Below, piece after piece: positions 62,805 through 64,000 of a DNA stretch of 64,000 nt (the first letter of the stretch is position 1; every line of letters begins with the position of its first letter). The stretch comes from an uncultured Succinivibrio sp. (lineage in GTDB: Bacteria; Pseudomonadota; Gammaproteobacteria; Enterobacterales; Succinivibrionaceae), in contig CAKQDA010000007.1 in assembly GCA_934218695.1 (NCBI GenBank), forward strand, positions 27,933-91,932, given 5' to 3'. The position numbers were made by a program, and so were the translations under genes. The notes beneath the pieces are model-generated. The model saw nothing but the letters and a program-made list of their open reading frames with translations, was not told the DNA's origin and did not search any database.

Positions 62805-63191
62805 TTAAACAAGATCCTTCTTCCATAGACCATGAAGATTACAGTAGGCATAGGCGCATACAGCTCTGTCATCATCAGCCAGAGAGAAAACAGCTTCTGC
62901 AGCTTCATCGTCAGGATTGAGATATTTAACCTGCAGCCCCTGAACAGTCTCAAGTGCAATAAACTCAATGTAGTGAGCATCAGTCATAGGGTGCGCTACA
63001 GAGCCTATCTTTACAGTGATCCTGTCCTTATCGACAGAAACAGCTGGCACGTGTTTTTCCGCTGCAGCATCAACTTCTCCCGGGATAAGCTCTTTCATTG
63101 GCTTTCCGCAGCAGACAACATTTACAGATGAATCCTTCAGTTTGGTGATGATATTTCCGCAGGTTTCGCATTTATAAAATTTAACAGTCAT
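62805..63191 (-). CDS. dfx: desulfoferrodoxin (2Fe superoxide reductase)
   Basis: The enzyme reduces superoxide to peroxide without releasing oxygen and is typical of anaerobes. The 128-residue protein has the N-terminal rubredoxin-like centre (YKCETCGNIITKL, CCGKPM) and the catalytic centre ligands in AEKHVPAV, AHPMTDAHYIEF and CNLHGLW. I start at 63191 (MTVKFYKC), which matches the family start and has AGGA 9 nt upstream; an ATG at 63197 is only 3 nt from it. Confidence 0.93.
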   Translation of the reverse strand: MTVKFYKCETCGNIITKLKDSSVNVVCCGKPMKELIPGEVDAAAEKHVPAVSVDKDRITVKIGSVAHPMTDAHYIEFIALETVQGLQVKYLNPDDEAAEAVFSLADDDRAVCAYAYCNLHGLWKKDLV

Positions 63192-63197
63192 TTGCAT

Positions 63198-63563
63198 GTG
63201 TCCTATATTTCAGTGGTTATTACAGTATCAGGCTTTTTATAAAGCCTAGGAAAAAAGTGTTCTAAAAGTTATGTTTTTCTGTTAAGTCAGTTATCAGTTC
63301 GAATAACTCTATAACTTAAGTATAAGAGAATTTTCTAAAGAATTTTGTTATTAGTAATAATTATCAATAAGAGACGGTAGGATTATTTAATTAGATCACA
63401 GAATTTAAAGACATTTTTAAGCCAGTTGCTAATATATTTATCAGCTGACTATTTTTAGCATGATTTAGTGTGATGATGATCAGTTAACTTTTTAAAGTTA
63501 ATTTCTGACAGAAAAGAGTCTGCAGAGCACTGTCTGAAGACTCAAGGTTATTCTTTTGAGAGT
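63198..63563. promoter_or_regulatory. dfx upstream region with a weak Fur-box-like site
   Basis: No gene is seen. A short hairpin AGGCTTT-TTAT-AAAGCCT lies at 63230-63247. GTAATAATTATCAATAAG at 63354-63371 resembles a Fur box, with several mismatches. Iron control of dfx is thus possible but not shown. Confidence 0.3.
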
Positions 63564-63875
63564 TTATCTTCTGGATATTTTCCAGATAGGGCATTTAATG
63601 AAAAGATCCATCTTTTCATTATAGAATGAGGTGTTCACTTCGAGAATGCCGATAAGACTGTGGAAGAAGTTGCCCTGAGAGAATGCTGATTTTTCAGCAT
63701 CTGTGTTCAGGCAGTTAAGATCCATGTGATGATCTTTTACAAAAGAGTTTGCAAACCAGGTCATCATTGAAACCTTCTTCTGGTAATCAGGAGCAATAGC
63801 GTATGGAGCTCCGTGCAGAAACAGACCGTTCTCACCTTCTTTACTGAATGAGCAGTGCTGAACAGAGATAAAATG
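63564..63875 (-). pseudogene. phosphoethanolamine transferase C-terminal remnant
   Basis: The frame ending at 63564 encodes GENGLFLHGAPYAIAPDYQKK followed by VSMMTWFANSF, the end of EptA-like sulfatase-fold transferases. Just upstream the expected catalytic SDHGES is SVQHCS, so key residues are lost. The frame then meets a terminator hairpin (63894-63920) and the rest of the gene is absent. I read it as a remnant of about 100 residues. Confidence 0.6.
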
Positions 63876-63893
63876 AATAATACATAAAAGACG

Positions 63894-63920
63894 AAAAAGA
63901 GAGCCTCAGGCTCTCTTTTT
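63894..63920. terminator. bidirectional terminator used as intron target
   Basis: AAAAAGAGAGCC, loop TCA, GGCTCTCTTTTT: a perfect 12-bp stem with A and T flanks. A group II intron starts 4 nt after it. Confidence 0.85.
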
Positions 63921-63924
63921 ATTA

Positions 63925-64000
63925 GTGTGCTCAGCATGAGCATTATCTCTAGGGTGAAAGTCCCGAGGATGCCCGCTAACGGGAAATCTTAGCAAATCTA
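63925..64000 (+). mobile_element. group II intron, 5' end only (window edge)
   Basis: From 63925 the sequence starts GTGTGCTCAGCATGAGC and continues with AGGGTGAAAGTCCCGAGG, the conserved 5' end and domain I segment of bacterial group II introns. It is inserted directly downstream of a terminator stem, the preferred target of class C introns. The reverse transcriptase gene would lie beyond the edge. Confidence 0.75.

Overview
The window comes from a low-GC gammaproteobacterium with an anaerobic lifestyle, most likely a member of the Succinivibrionaceae (order Aeromonadales). The rpsO-pnp pair and the bifunctional pheA are gammaproteobacterial in style. A desulfoferrodoxin-type superoxide reductase and an oxygen-sensitive indolepyruvate:ferredoxin oxidoreductase point to an anaerobe. 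Three tandem NSS transporters and several AAA-ATPase-like/PD-(D/E)XK proteins fit that family. The taxon is an inference, since no 16S gene is present.

Layout. 1-11.5 kb is mostly core: a cut-off AAA-ATPase-like gene, rpsO-pnp, three NSS symporters, a periplasmic lytic transglycosylase and tRNA-Leu(GAG). 11.5-30 kb is a complete type III-D-like CRISPR-Cas locus. It holds a cas1-cas2 operon, a 25-repeat array read on the minus strand, a DHH-family phosphodiesterase, cas6 joined to a CARF-sigma54 activator, a six-gene effector operon led by an HD-less Cas10 with an intact GGDD motif, and a Can1-like double-CARF nuclease. 30-50 kb is accessory: a DUF1848 protein, two related methyltransferase-like proteins, a cluster of very small membrane proteins, an SF1 helicase with a 788-residue partner, an AAA-ATPase-like protein, a 1588-residue double-AAA+ protein and lineage-specific paralogues. 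51-64 kb returns to metabolism: iorA-iorB with an aryl-CoA ligase, a DUF2520 dehydrogenase with panB, a catalytically incomplete HsdM/HsdS-like fusion, pheA, another AAA-ATPase-like gene, superoxide reductase, a phosphoethanolamine-transferase remnant and the 5' end of a group II intron.

The most interesting proposal is a transcriptional output arm of the type III CRISPR system. The activator next to cas6 has a CARF-like sensor, a sigma54 AAA+ domain and a Fis-type helix-turn-helix. The window has three good sigma54 (-24/-12) sites, and all three sit in front of accessory genes: cas1-cas2 (minus strand, about 14167-14181), a methyltransferase-like protein (minus strand, about 32871-32885), and the small membrane-protein cluster (plus strand, about 33213-33228). 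The last two form a divergent pair. I infer that phage RNA recognition by the Cas10 complex makes cyclic oligoadenylate, that this switches on the activator, and that RpoN then drives new spacer acquisition and a set of small two-helix membrane proteins. The DHH phosphodiesterase would be a natural off-switch. The motifs are visible in the sequence. The regulatory links are inference.
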